Source: Candidatus Bipolaricaulota bacterium
Lineage (GTDB): Bacteria; Bipolaricaulota; Bipolaricaulia; RBG-16-55-9; DRXL01
DNA length: 52,104 nucleotides
Reading direction: 5' to 3'
NCBI GenBank assembly: GCA_938091745.1
Contig: CALLJK010000032.1
Location: 1-52,104 of the forward strand
Numbering within the stretch: position 1 is the stretch's first letter; each line of letters begins with the position of its first letter. Below the pieces are notes generated by a model, which did no database searches, was not told the DNA's origin, and saw only the letters and a program-made list of their open reading frames with translations. Below are positions 15,015 to 23,837 of the stretch, piece by piece. A program made the translations under genes and the position numbers.

Positions 15015-16666
15015 AAAAGCCCATCGTCTTCACCAGCGAGCGCGAGATGCCCCCTATGGCCGTCTCGCTCGCCGATATGGGGCACAACCGCACAGGAAGC
15101 TGGCGGTATCTCCGCCCGGTCTATCGTGAAAAGATCGCACCGTGCAAGAACGCCTGTCCCGTGGGCAACGATATTCCGAGAATTCTCTCGTTAGTATCTG
15201 AAGGGCGCTATGAAGACGCCTGGCGGCTCTTCCGCGAGACTTCGCCCTTACCTGGTGTCTGCGGTAGGGTCTGCTATCACCCCTGCGAGAGCTTCTGCAA
15301 CCGCAAGAACTTCGACGAGGCGCTCTCCATCGCTTCTCTAGAACGCTTCGTCGCCGATGCGTGCTTCGATCTTGAAGACAGAATACCAGAGCGCCCGAAG
15401 CGATCCGAGAAGATCGCGATTGTCGGCTCTGGGCCGGCGGGGCTGACGTGTGCGTATTTCTTAGCAAAAGATGGCTACGCCGTGACGGTCTTTGAAGCGG
15501 CGAGCCAGCCTGGGGGGATGCTGCGCCTGGGAATCCCACCCTATCGGCTCCCACGAGAAGTTTTAGATCGCGAGATCGAGCTTATAGCTCGCTGGGGGGT
15601 CGAGTTCCGCACCAACACGAAGATCGGACAAGATATATCTATCGAAAAACTCTGGGAGCAGCATGATGCTGTCTTCATTGCTACCGGGGCGCATCGCGGT
15701 CGCGCGCTCAATATCCCCGGCGAAGAGCTTGCTATCCAAGGGCTTGAGTTTCTCAAGGCCGTCAATGTTGGGAAGACAATCGCTCTTGGCAAGCAGGTGC
15801 TCATCATCGGTGGGGGCAATACAGCCATGGACTGCGCCCGCACCGCGCTCAGACTCGGCGCTCAGCCGGTCGTCGTCTACCGCCGCACCCGCGACGAGAT
15901 GCCGGCTATCGCTGAAGAGATCGAGGAAGCCGAGCACGAGGGAGTGCAGTTTGAGTTTCTCGCCGCGCCCGTAGCCCTTCGCAGGCTCAACGGTAAGCTC
16001 GAAGTGCAGTGTATTCGTATGCAGCTTGGCGAGCCCGATGCGAGCGGGCGGCGCCGGCCAGTTCCTATCCCTGGCTCGGATTTCATCATGCGCGCCGATG
16101 CCGTGCTGAAAGCCGTGGGCGAGGAGCCCGAGCTGTCGTTCTTGTCGGAGCATGTAGAGACAAGCGAGGGCATTGTGATCGAGCGTGCTCACGGGATACT
16201 CGAGCGCGCGGGGATCTTCATCGGCGGTGACGCCCAGACCGGCCCGAGCACCGTCGCCCAAGCGATGCGCTCTGGCAAAGAAACCGCGCAAGCTATTAAG
16301 AGTTTCTTGCGCGGCGAGCGCAAGCCAAAGCCGAAAAAGCTCGAAGAAGCGTTGCGCGTCAACTTCAGTTACTTCGTGCACCAGCCGCGAGTCCCCATGC
16401 CCCACATGCCAGTTGCCGAGAGAATAACGAACTTTTCGGAGACGAAGCGCGCGATCTCTTCGGAGCGGGCGCGAGCGGAAGCCCAACGATGCTTCTCCTG
16501 CGGGGTCTGCAATAGCTGCGATAACTGTTGGGTCTTCTGCCCCGATGCGGCCATCACCCGCATAGATGGCACCTACGAAGTCAACTACGATTTCTGTAAA
16601 GGCTGTGGCGTCTGCGCCGAAGAGTGTCCGCGCAACGTCATCTCACTGGTCGAGGAGGAGCTATGA
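15011..16666 (+). CDS. GltD-type NAD(P)H/FAD module fused to a PorD-like 2[4Fe-4S] ferredoxin
   Basis: A 551-residue fusion. Residues ~40-115 hold the cysteine-rich GltD N-terminal domain (CKNACPVGNDIP, GRVCYHPCESFC). Residues ~134-460 are the FAD and NAD(P)H dinucleotide folds (GSGPAGL at 139, GGGNTAMDCA at 267, GIFIGGDA near the end), as in glutamate synthase small subunit and NfnB. Residues ~494-545 are a two-cluster ferredoxin (CGVCNSCDNCWVFCP, then CKGCGVCAEECP) in the place of the delta subunit. It should carry electrons between NAD(P)H and the POR clusters. It lies between gamma and alpha, with 4-nt overlaps on both sides. Direct coupling to NAD(P) is inferred. Confidence 0.88.
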   Translation: MKKPIVFTSEREMPPMAVSLADMGHNRTGSWRYLRPVYREKIAPCKNACPVGNDIPRILSLVSEGRYEDAWRLFRETSPLPGVCGRVCYHPCESFCNRKNFDEALSIASLERFVADACFDLEDRIPERPKRSEKIAIVGSGPAGLTCAYFLAKDGYAVTVFEAASQPGGMLRLGIPPYRLPREVLDREIELIARWGVEFRTNTKIGQDISIEKLWEQHDAVFIATGAHRGRALNIPGEELAIQGLEFLKAVNVGKTIALGKQVLIIGGGNTAMDCARTALRLGAQPVVVYRRTRDEMPAIAEEIEEAEHEGVQFEFLAAPVALRRLNGKLEVQCIRMQLGEPDASGRRRPVPIPGSDFIMRADAVLKAVGEEPELSFLSEHVETSEGIVIERAHGILERAGIFIGGDAQTGPSTVAQAMRSGKETAQAIKSFLRGERKPKPKKLEEALRVNFSYFVHQPRVPMPHMPVAERITNFSETKRAISSERARAEAQRCFSCGVCNSCDNCWVFCPDAAITRIDGTYEVNYDFCKGCGVCAEECPRNVISLVEEEL

Positions 16667-17835
16667 CGCCCACGCTCACGGGAACGAAAAAAGTCGTCAC
16701 GGGAAATCACGCCGTCTCGTACGGCGCGATGCTCGCGCGGGTGCAAGTCATCTCGGCATATCCCATCACGCCCCAGACCCAGATCGTCGAACTCTTGAGC
16801 GAGATGTGCGCCAATGGGACCCTGCGCGCTAAGTTCATTAAAGTCGAATCTGAGCACTCGGCAATGGCTGCCCTCATCGGCGCAGCAAGTGCCGGAGCAC
16901 GAGCGTTTACAGCGACGAGTGCCCATGGACTAGCTCTCATGCACGAGATGCTCCACTGGGCTGCAGGCGCGCGACTGCCTATCGTCATGGCCGATGTCAA
17001 CCGAGCGATGGGCCCGCCTTGGTCGGTCTGGACCGACCAGAATGACAGCCTCTCCCAGCGCGATGTCGGCTGGATGCAAGTCTACTGCGAGAGCAACCAA
17101 GAAGTCCTGGACACGGTCATTCAAGCATACAAAGTTGCTGAGAAAGTCTTGATGCCCGCGATGTTGGTCTTAGACGCGTTCGTGCTCTCGCATACTGCCG
17201 AGCAGATCGAGATTCCCAATCAAACGCTTGTCGATCAGTATCTGCCGCCGTATCAGCCCGTTTATAAATTGGACGTGAACGATCCGCGCTCGTTTGGAGC
17301 GCTCGCCCCGCCCGATGTCTATATGGAGCTGCGCTACAAGATGCATCAAGCGATGGAAGAAGCGCTCACGGAGTGGGCTAAGGCGGACGAAGAGTACTAT
17401 GAGCTGTTTGGGCGACGCTACGGGTTGATCGAACCCTATCGCGCTGATGACGCTGATCTTATTCTCGTGACGTCAGGAACAGTTACGAGCACCGCTCGGG
17501 AAGTGATCGACGAGCTGCGTGCGGAGGGCCGTCGGGTCGGATTGCTCAAGATACGAGTATTGAGGCCGTTCCCAGCTCAGCTTGTGCGCGAGGCTCTCGC
17601 AGACGCTCAGAAGGTCGCGGTCATAGACAGAAATATTAGCTTTGGGATGGGCGGGATTTTTGCTCAGGAGATCAAGTCGGCGCTCTATAACACACACGAT
17701 CGTCCGCCGATCTTCGGGTTTGTCGCCGGCTTAGGGGGGCGGGATATCACCCCGAAAGTTATTCAAGAGATCATCGAGTACACCGAGAGCCACGACGAGC
17801 CTGAAGACTTGATTTGGGTGGGGGTGAAACGATGA
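16663..17835 (+). CDS. 2-oxoacid:ferredoxin oxidoreductase, alpha subunit
   Basis: A 390-residue PorA/VorA-type subunit. ATG 16663 overlaps the previous stop and is preceded by GAGGAGGAG. The signature AYPITPQTQIVELLSEM, the pocket KVESEHSAMAALIGAASAGARAFTATSA and the RDVGWMQVYCESNQE region are clear. The C-terminal domain (DLILVTSGTVTSTAREVIDELRAEG, then VGLLKIRVLRPFP) matches transketolase-C/POR domain II. It binds the 2-oxoacid and, with beta, the TPP. The residues do not settle whether the substrate is pyruvate or a branched-chain oxoacid. Confidence 0.9.
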   Translation: MTPTLTGTKKVVTGNHAVSYGAMLARVQVISAYPITPQTQIVELLSEMCANGTLRAKFIKVESEHSAMAALIGAASAGARAFTATSAHGLALMHEMLHWAAGARLPIVMADVNRAMGPPWSVWTDQNDSLSQRDVGWMQVYCESNQEVLDTVIQAYKVAEKVLMPAMLVLDAFVLSHTAEQIEIPNQTLVDQYLPPYQPVYKLDVNDPRSFGALAPPDVYMELRYKMHQAMEEALTEWAKADEEYYELFGRRYGLIEPYRADDADLILVTSGTVTSTAREVIDELRAEGRRVGLLKIRVLRPFPAQLVREALADAQKVAVIDRNISFGMGGIFAQEIKSALYNTHDRPPIFGFVAGLGGRDITPKVIQEIIEYTESHDEPEDLIWVGVKR

Positions 17836-18722
17836 AGAACTTCACGCTGCCGTCCGAAGAGCTGATGGGGTCAGGGCATTTGGGCTGTCAAGGCTGCGGC
17901 GGCGCTCTAGCGATGCGCTACGCCCTCAAAGCCGCAGGGGATAATACGATCGTCGTCATTCCCGCGTGTTGCTGGACGATCATCGCTGGGCCGTTTCCGT
18001 ATACGTCGTTGAAAGTCCCAGTGCTGCACACAGCGTTCGAGACCGCAGCAGTAGCAGCGTCGGGTGTACGCGCGGCGCTCGACATTCAGGGCAATACCGA
18101 GACCACTGTTTTAGCATGGGCCGGCGATGGCGGCACCTTCGATATCGGGCTGCAGTCGCTCTCTGGAGCTGCCGAACGCAACGAAAATATTATCTATATC
18201 TGCTACGACAACGAAGCATACATGAACACGGGGATCCAGCGCAGTGGTGCCACCCCGTATCTAGCGTGGACGACGACAACTCCCGAAAAGACCCCCAAAG
18301 CCGAGCCGAAAAAAGACATCATGGCGATTATGATCGCCCATCGCATCCCCTATGCCGCGACAGCAACTATTGCGCACCCTGATGACTTCATCCGCAAAGT
18401 GCAGAAAGCGAAGAGCATCTACGGCACAAAGTTCTTGCACGTGCTGGCACCGTGTCCGCCGGGCTGGAAAGCCCCCTCAGAATGGGCAGTCAAGCTCTCA
18501 CGGCTGGCCGTGCAGACGCGAGTCTTCCCGCTCTATGAAGTCGAAGACGGCGAGCGCTACATCCTGAACGAACCCAAAGAAGATAGAGCGCTCCCTGTGA
18601 GTGAGTACCTTAAGCTTCAGGGACGGTTTAGTCACTTGACAGAGAAAGATATCCAAGCGATCCAAGATCTCATAGACAAACGGTGGCAGCGGCTGATGCG
18701 CCAAGTTCGTGAGTCATCATGA
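17832..18722 (+). CDS. 2-oxoacid:ferredoxin oxidoreductase, beta (TPP-binding) subunit
   Basis: A 296-residue PorB-type subunit. The start has the cluster cysteines HLGCQGCGGALAMRYALKA. The TPP/Mg site is GDGGTFDIGLQSLSGAAERN followed by YDNEAYMNTGIQRSG, and HVLAPCPPGW holds a further cluster cysteine. TPP-bound 2-oxoacid is decarboxylated here and electrons leave through the [4Fe-4S] cluster. ATG 17832 is used for the 4-nt overlap with alpha; the alternative GTG 17814 would add six residues. Together with 14445-17835 it completes a four-part enzyme. Confidence 0.92.
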   Translation: MKNFTLPSEELMGSGHLGCQGCGGALAMRYALKAAGDNTIVVIPACCWTIIAGPFPYTSLKVPVLHTAFETAAVAASGVRAALDIQGNTETTVLAWAGDGGTFDIGLQSLSGAAERNENIIYICYDNEAYMNTGIQRSGATPYLAWTTTTPEKTPKAEPKKDIMAIMIAHRIPYAATATIAHPDDFIRKVQKAKSIYGTKFLHVLAPCPPGWKAPSEWAVKLSRLAVQTRVFPLYEVEDGERYILNEPKEDRALPVSEYLKLQGRFSHLTEKDIQAIQDLIDKRWQRLMRQVRESS

Positions 18723-21715
18723 GCGCTCAAGCGATCTTGATGTCGGGCAATGAAGCGATTGCCCGCGGGGCGTGGGAAGCGGGCGTGCGCGTCGGCTGCG
18801 GCTATCCTGGCACCCCCAGCACCGAGATCTTAGAAGCCCTCGCGCGGTATCCCGAAGTCGATTGCGAATGGTCGACCAACGAAAAAGTCGCTTTGGAAGT
18901 TGCGGTCGGCGCGGCCATCGCCGGTGGACGCGCCATCGCCACAATGAAGCACGTAGGGCTGAACGTCGCCGCTGACCCGTTCTTTTCTGTCGCGTATATG
19001 GGGGTCAACGCTGGATTAGTCGTCGTCTCCGCTGACGACCCGGGGATGCATTCGTCCCAGAACGAGCAAGATAATAGACTCTTAGCCCGAGCAGCTCGTG
19101 TTCCACTCCTAGAACCATCGACGGCCCAAGAGTGCAAAGAGTTCGCTCTCGCAGCGTTTGAGATCTCTGAACGCTATGATACGCCCGTCTTGTTACGCAC
19201 GACAACGCGCATCTCTCACGGCAAGGGCTTAGTGACGCTGGGGGAGCGCCGTGACGTTCCGAGAAAACCCTATCGCAAGAATGTCCAAAAGAACGTGGTG
19301 CTCCCGGCGCACGGGCGTGTTCGACATCAGATCATAGAGACCCAGCGCATTCCGGCTTTAGAGAAAGAAGCTGAACGCTGGGCACAAATCTTTGCAGGCT
19401 CCGACGACTTAGCGATTATCACGTCCGGGGCGGCGTTTCTCTACGCCCGCGAAGCCTTCCCTAACGCGACTATCTTAAAGCTGGGTATGACCCATCCCCT
19501 GCCCAGAGAACTCATTAAGAGATTCTGTGAGGGCAAGAAGCGCATAGTCGTTCTGGAAGAGCTTGAGCCCTATCTCACTGAGCACGTGCGTGCGTTAGGG
19601 ATTTCTATTGAAGAGATTCCCCTCCCGCGTTTTGGCGAACTGTCGGTTGGGTTGGTGCGGCAGGCGGTGGAGCGCGCCCGCGACGGGGCTACCCCTCCCC
19701 CCGTCGAGCTACCCCTCCTGCCGCCACGCCCACCGATCCTCTGTGCCGGCTGCATGCACCGCGGGATCTTCTATGTGCTCAAACAGTTAGACGCTATCGT
19801 TTCAGGAGACATCGGCTGCTACACGCTCGGCGCGCTCGCTCCGCTCGACGCCATGGACACCTGCATGAACATGGGCGCGTCGCTCTCGATGGCTCACGGC
19901 ATGGCCAAGATCTTCTCCGAAGAAGAGAAGAAGAGACTCGTCGCGGTCATCGGTGACTCGACGTTCTATCACTCTGGTGTCCCCGCGCTGATAGATATTC
20001 TCTATAACGGCGGCCAGACCGTGACTATTATTTTAGACAATCACACAACGGCCATGACCGGCCATCAAGAGCACCCCGGCACCGGGCGCACGATTAAGGG
20101 CGAGCCAGCACAGATCATAGAACTCGAATCGCTCGCCAAGGGCCTAGGGATTAAGAATGTGCAACGCGTCGACCCCTATGATCTCTTGACAGCCTGGCGC
20201 GTTGTAGATATGGCTCTCCATCGGAAAGAGCCGTCGGTGATTATTGCCGATGCGCCCTGCGTGCTCAAGGAGAAACGTCGCTTCGGCGAGATCGTCTCCG
20301 TCGATCACACCAAGTGCACAGAGTGCTTCGCGTGCACGGAGCTGGGCTGCCCCGCTATCGAAGTCCGAGACGGGCACATTGAGATCAATAAATTGCTCTG
20401 CATCGCGTGCACGCATTGTCAGCAAGTCTGTGCTGACTGCAACGCCGGGATCGACATCCCTCAGGTCTTAGAGCTTGTCCATCAGAAGCGCTATGCAGAC
20501 GCTTTCAAAGTTTTGATGCGAGCTAACCCGTTCCCAGCGGTCGCCGGGCGGGTCTGCCCACACCCGTGCGATCACGAGGTGAACGCGTTGGGCTGGCCTC
20601 AAGAAAAGCTCTATGCTGAACGTTACCCAGACTTAGTCAAAGAATTTGGGACGCCGGGCCATCCAGCGAAGCTCTCTGTGCGCGACGTCGAGAGATTTTT
20701 GGGTGACTACGGGATCGAGAATTTCTCTGGCGCGGAGTTTGCACCTAGAGAAGAACGCCCAGAGAGGGTCGCGATTATTGGCGCTGGGCCGGCGGGATTA
20801 TCAGCTGCGTTCTATCTGCGACGACGCGGCTTTCGCGTGACAGTCTTCGAAGCATTTGAAAAGCCCGGGGGCATGATGCGCTACGGCATCCCTGCATTTC
20901 GCCTCAATAAAGAGATACTAGATCGCGAAATAGACAGGCTCTTGATGATGGGCGTCGAAATTCGCTGCAATGTGACGGTCGGGCGTGATGTCAGCTTCGC
21001 TGAGCTTCAGAGAGAATACGACGCTGTCGTGATCGCTGTAGGAGATTCGGCTCCTCAAGAGTTAGAACTCGAAGGCACAAGTGACGTACAAGAAGGGCTG
21101 CTCTATGGCGTTGAATTTCTCCGGCGTGTCAATCGCGGGCAGAGCGTAAGAGTCGGGCGCAGGGTCGCCGTCATCGGTGGCGGCAACACAGCGATAGACT
21201 GTGCGCGCTCGGCCAAACGATTGGGCGCTGAAGTCACAGTCTACTATCGCCGTACGGCCCAAGAGATGCCGGCGATCCGCGATGAGATCGATGAGGCGAT
21301 CCTCGAAGGAGTCCACTTTGAGTTTCAGACGAATCCCATAAGAGTGCTCGCTCACGGTGGGCGCGTCTGCGGGCTGGAGCTGATCCGGATGGAGCCAGGC
21401 CCGCTCGATAGAGACGGACGCCGTCGGCCCATACCCATCCCCGATAGCGAATTTTCCATCGACGTCGACACAGTGATCTTGGCTATTGGTGAGCGCGCCG
21501 ATCTGGAGTTTCTCAGGGAGACAAAAGTTCAGTTCGCTGAGAAGATCCGGACGACGTTTACAGGGGTGACCTCGCAGTCGGCAGTCTTCGCTTGCGGGGA
21601 TGTTGCGTTTGGCTATGGCACTGTGACGCAGAGCATCGCCACGGGGCGGCGCGTCGCCGGGGCGGTCGCCGCGTATTTGCAGCGCAAGAACACGGCTAAA
21701 CAAGGGACTAAGTGA
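18719..21715 (+). CDS. iorA: Indolepyruvate:ferredoxin oxidoreductase alpha fused to a GltD-type NAD(P)H/FAD module
   Basis: A 998-residue fusion. Residues ~1-525 are IorA: GCGYPGTPSTEILEAL, the TPP half with LCAGCMHRGIFYVLK, VIGDSTFYHSGVPALIDI and DNHTTAMTGHQEHPG. Residues 533-~570 hold the ferredoxin-like segment (CTECFACTELGCP, then CIACTHCQQVC). In ordinary IorA the protein ends about there. Here it runs on into a GltD N-terminal domain (NAGIDIPQVLELV, GRVCPHPCDHEVN) and FAD/NAD(P)H folds (GAGPAGL at 688, GGGNTAIDCA at 820, FACGDVAFG near the end). The enzyme converts aryl pyruvates from aromatic amino acids into acyl-CoA. The fusion implies electron exchange with NAD(P)H in one chain. 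Confidence 0.9.
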   Translation: MSAQAILMSGNEAIARGAWEAGVRVGCGYPGTPSTEILEALARYPEVDCEWSTNEKVALEVAVGAAIAGGRAIATMKHVGLNVAADPFFSVAYMGVNAGLVVVSADDPGMHSSQNEQDNRLLARAARVPLLEPSTAQECKEFALAAFEISERYDTPVLLRTTTRISHGKGLVTLGERRDVPRKPYRKNVQKNVVLPAHGRVRHQIIETQRIPALEKEAERWAQIFAGSDDLAIITSGAAFLYAREAFPNATILKLGMTHPLPRELIKRFCEGKKRIVVLEELEPYLTEHVRALGISIEEIPLPRFGELSVGLVRQAVERARDGATPPPVELPLLPPRPPILCAGCMHRGIFYVLKQLDAIVSGDIGCYTLGALAPLDAMDTCMNMGASLSMAHGMAKIFSEEEKKRLVAVIGDSTFYHSGVPALIDILYNGGQTVTIILDNHTTAMTGHQEHPGTGRTIKGEPAQIIELESLAKGLGIKNVQRVDPYDLLTAWRVVDMALHRKEPSVIIADAPCVLKEKRRFGEIVSVDHTKCTECFACTELGCPAIEVRDGHIEINKLLCIACTHCQQVCADCNAGIDIPQVLELVHQKRYADAFKVLMRANPFPAVAGRVCPHPCDHEVNALGWPQEKLYAERYPDLVKEFGTPGHPAKLSVRDVERFLGDYGIENFSGAEFAPREERPERVAIIGAGPAGLSAAFYLRRRGFRVTVFEAFEKPGGMMRYGIPAFRLNKEILDREIDRLLMMGVEIRCNVTVGRDVSFAELQREYDAVVIAVGDSAPQELELEGTSDVQEGLLYGVEFLRRVNRGQSVRVGRRVAVIGGGNTAIDCARSAKRLGAEVTVYYRRTAQEMPAIRDEIDEAILEGVHFEFQTNPIRVLAHGGRVCGLELIRMEPGPLDRDGRRRPIPIPDSEFSIDVDTVILAIGERADLEFLRETKVQFAEKIRTTFTGVTSQSAVFACGDVAFGYGTVTQSIATGRRVAGAVAAYLQRKNTAKQGTK

Positions 21716-22329
21716 TAAGCCCAGCTATGGTCACAAATATTATTCTCGTTGGGGTAGGAGGGCAAGGGTCTGTACTTGCCGGGCAGATCATCGCGCGTGC
21801 GGCAGTGCTCGCGGGTGTCGCGGTAGCGACTTCAGAAGTGCATGGCATGGCGCAACGCGGCGGATCTGTCTTCTCTACGGTGCGCTACGGGAAAGACGTG
21901 CTCTCGCCCACTGTGCCCGAAGGTGCCGCTGATGTGCTGCTTGCGTTTGAAAAATTAGAAGCCCTGCGCTATCTGAATTATCTCAAAGCTGACGGCTTGG
22001 CGCTCGTCAACGATCAGCGCATCGTGCCCAGCGTCGAGTCGCTCAAGCTCGCGCCATACCCCGACGACAAGACTATAGAAGAGACGCTGCGCCGTCGCGC
22101 CCGCGAAGTGCTTATTGTGCCTGCATTAGAGATCGCACAACAATTGGGCAATCCCGCGCTCACCAACACGGTCATGCTCGGCGCGCTCTCCCACTTTCTT
22201 GATCTTCCCAAAGATAGATGGCTTCAAGCGATCACTGAGCTTGTCCCCCCCAAGACCGTCGAACTTAATCTCTTAGCATTTGACGAGGGACTCAAGTGGG
22301 CCAAGCGCTGCGCCCGTGCCCCTCTGTAG
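21712..22329 (+). CDS. iorB: Indolepyruvate:ferredoxin oxidoreductase beta subunit
   Basis: A 205-residue IorB subunit, homologous to the gamma subunit at 14445. Motifs are NIILVGVGGQGSVLAGQIIARAAVLAG, SEVHGMAQRGGSVFSTVRYG and NTVMLGALSHFL. It pairs with IorA to oxidise aryl pyruvates. GTG 21712 overlaps the iorA stop by 4 nt, as at every other junction of the operon, and AAGGGA lies upstream. ATG 21727 is an alternative. It is the last gene of the operon. Confidence 0.9.
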   Translation: MISPAMVTNIILVGVGGQGSVLAGQIIARAAVLAGVAVATSEVHGMAQRGGSVFSTVRYGKDVLSPTVPEGAADVLLAFEKLEALRYLNYLKADGLALVNDQRIVPSVESLKLAPYPDDKTIEETLRRRAREVLIVPALEIAQQLGNPALTNTVMLGALSHFLDLPKDRWLQAITELVPPKTVELNLLAFDEGLKWAKRCARAPL

Positions 22330-22330
22330 C

Positions 22331-22359
22331 TGGACACCAGCTCTTCTGTCTGTTAATAT
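22331..22359 (+). promoter_or_regulatory. Promoter of the superoxide dismutase gene
   Basis: TGGACA (22331-22336), a 17-nt spacer and TAATAT (22354-22359), directly after the iorB stop. AAAGGAGG follows before ATG 22390. It separates the defence gene from the oxidoreductase operon. Confidence 0.65.
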
Positions 22360-22389
22360 AAAAAACACCGTGTGAAAGGAGGCCAGAAT

Positions 22390-23001
22390 ATGGCGTTTTC
22401 TTTACCACCGTTGCCGTATCCATACGACGCTCTAGAGCCGCATATCGACAAGCTGACGATGGAGATCCATCACACCAAGCACCACGCTGCGTATGTGAAT
22501 AATCTCAATAAAGCGTTAGAGTCTGCCCCGGAGCTGGCCAACAAGAAGCTCGAAGAGCTTCTCGCGAACAACTGCGCCATCGTCCCAGAAAAGATAAGAA
22601 CGGCCGTGCGCAATCATGGCGGCGGGCATATCAATCACTCGTTCTTCTGGGAGATCATGGGCCCCAACGCCGGCGGCCAGCCCACAGGCAAGATCGCCGA
22701 GGCGATCACTCAGACTTTTGGGAGTTTTGAGAAATTCAAAGAGAAATTTACAGAAGCAGCATTAGGACGCTTCGGCTCTGGATGGGCGTGGCTGGTGCTC
22801 ACCCCCTCTAAACAACTCGAAGTCTACTCGACGGCGAACCAAGATAGCCCGCTGATGGAAGGCAAGATCCCCATCTTGGGAATCGACGTCTGGGAGCACG
22901 CGTATTATCTCAAATATCAGTACCGCCGCGCCGACTACGTCCAAGCGTGGTGGAACGTCGTGAACTGGGCCGCCGTCGAAAAACGCTTCACTTCCATTTG
23001 A
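22390..23001 (+). CDS. Superoxide dismutase (Fe/Mn family)
   Basis: A 203-residue Fe/Mn superoxide dismutase. [36 protein letters not shown] carries the first metal His, [15 protein letters not shown] the second, and the signature [12 protein letters not shown] the Asp and third His. Metal choice (Fe, Mn or cambialistic) is not settled by reading. It destroys superoxide, a threat to the oxygen-sensitive iron-sulfur oxidoreductases encoded just upstream. ATG 22390 follows AAAGGAGG; an earlier frame start lacks a site. Its last 14 bases overlap the convergent redoxin gene. Confidence 0.95.
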   Translation: MAFSLPPLPYPYDALEPHIDKLTMEIHHTKHHAAYVNNLNKALESAPELANKKLEELLANNCAIVPEKIRTAVRNHGGGHINHSFFWEIMGPNAGGQPTGKIAEAITQTFGSFEKFKEKFTEAALGRFGSGWAWLVLTPSKQLEVYSTANQDSPLMEGKIPILGIDVWEHAYYLKYQYRRADYVQAWWNVVNWAAVEKRFTSI

Positions 23002-23515
23002 TGGTACAGCCCACTGGCTGCGTCTCTTTGAAGTCGGGCTCCCTGCCGGCGAGCACGGCGTCCAGGGCATCTCTAAGATAGCGCTTGGTCACTTTATTGG
23101 GATCTTGATAGTTGTCGTCAATCGTCCCGTGATAACGTAGTTTCATCGCTGAGTCGAAGAGAAAGATCTCCGGGGTGCGCTGCGCTCCGTAAGTTCTTGC
23201 GACTTGTTGGGTCTCGTCGTGCAGATACGGAAAGGGGTAGCCCTTCTCCTTGGCGCGCTTCATCATGTTGTCAAAGCTATCTTCGGGGAATTTCACAGGG
23301 TCATTGGAGTTAATGAGCAAGAACTGCACGCCTTGGGGCTCGTACTCTCTGGCGAGCGCGATTATCCGATCTTCATACGCTCTCACATATGGGCAATGAT
23401 TGCAGCTGAAGATCACAGCGACGGCTTTTTTATTCTTATAATCTGAGAGCTTATAGATCTTGCCGTCGACGCCTTTGAGCTGAAAGTCTGGGGCTTGGTC
23501 GCCATACTTGAGCAT
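22988..23515 (-). CDS. Thioredoxin-like peroxiredoxin/redoxin protein
   Basis: A 175-residue AhpC/TSA-Redoxin fold protein. The start [33 protein letters not shown] is typical, and the active segment [14 protein letters not shown] gives a CxxC motif. [10 protein letters not shown] contains the cis-proline region. Members of this group act as thiol reductases or peroxidases. ATG 23515 is chosen because AGGTGA is 8 nt away; TTG 23521 would be too close. It lies tail to tail with the superoxide dismutase, consistent with a small oxidative-stress cluster, although the two are on opposite strands. Confidence 0.85.
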   Translation of the reverse strand: MLKYGDQAPDFQLKGVDGKIYKLSDYKNKKAVAVIFSCNHCPYVRAYEDRIIALAREYEPQGVQFLLINSNDPVKFPEDSFDNMMKRAKEKGYPFPYLHDETQQVARTYGAQRTPEIFLFDSAMKLRYHGTIDDNYQDPNKVTKRYLRDALDAVLAGREPDFKETQPVGCTIKWK

Positions 23516-23556
23516 GAGCAAATCACCTCAAGGGGGTAATTATAACTGCTTTGTGC

Positions 23557-23585
23557 TGGACGAGCCAGCGTCTGCTCTGTACAAT
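23557..23585 (+). promoter_or_regulatory. Promoter of the SelW-like/nadM operon
   Basis: TGGACG (23557-23562), a 17-nt spacer and TACAAT (23580-23585), with ATG 23595 nine nt after the -10 box. A leaderless or nearly leaderless mRNA is expected. Confidence 0.6.
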
Positions 23586-23594
23586 ACTGATGCT

Positions 23595-23837
23595 ATGCCC
23601 AAGCCTACGATCACTATCGAGTACTGCGACGAGTGTATGTATCTGAAGCCGGCCCTGGAGGCTGCCCAGAAAATCCTAGAGAGCTATGCCGACAGAGTCG
23701 CAGCCGTGACCCTCAAGCCTGGACACGACGGGGTCTTCCGCGTGACAGCCGACGATATTCTCATCCTCCAGATGGGCGACGACGGCCTGCCCAACGCCGA
23801 GCGAGTCGCTCGCGCTGTCGAGGAGTTCTTCGTATGA
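23595..23837 (+). CDS. SelT/SelW/SelH-family (Rdx) thiol-redox protein
   Basis: An 80-residue protein. ITIEYCDECMYLKPALEAAQKIL has the beta-CxxC-alpha start of the Rdx family, with Cys in the position of selenocysteine of SelW. ILILQMGDDGLPNAERVARAVEEFF is the usual C-terminal half. These small thioredoxin-like proteins act in thiol redox exchange, with an unknown partner. The stop overlaps nadM by 4 nt (ATGA). ATG 23595 is placed by the promoter; a longer frame upstream would run through it. Confidence 0.8.
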   Translation: MPKPTITIEYCDECMYLKPALEAAQKILESYADRVAAVTLKPGHDGVFRVTADDILILQMGDDGLPNAERVARAVEEFFV

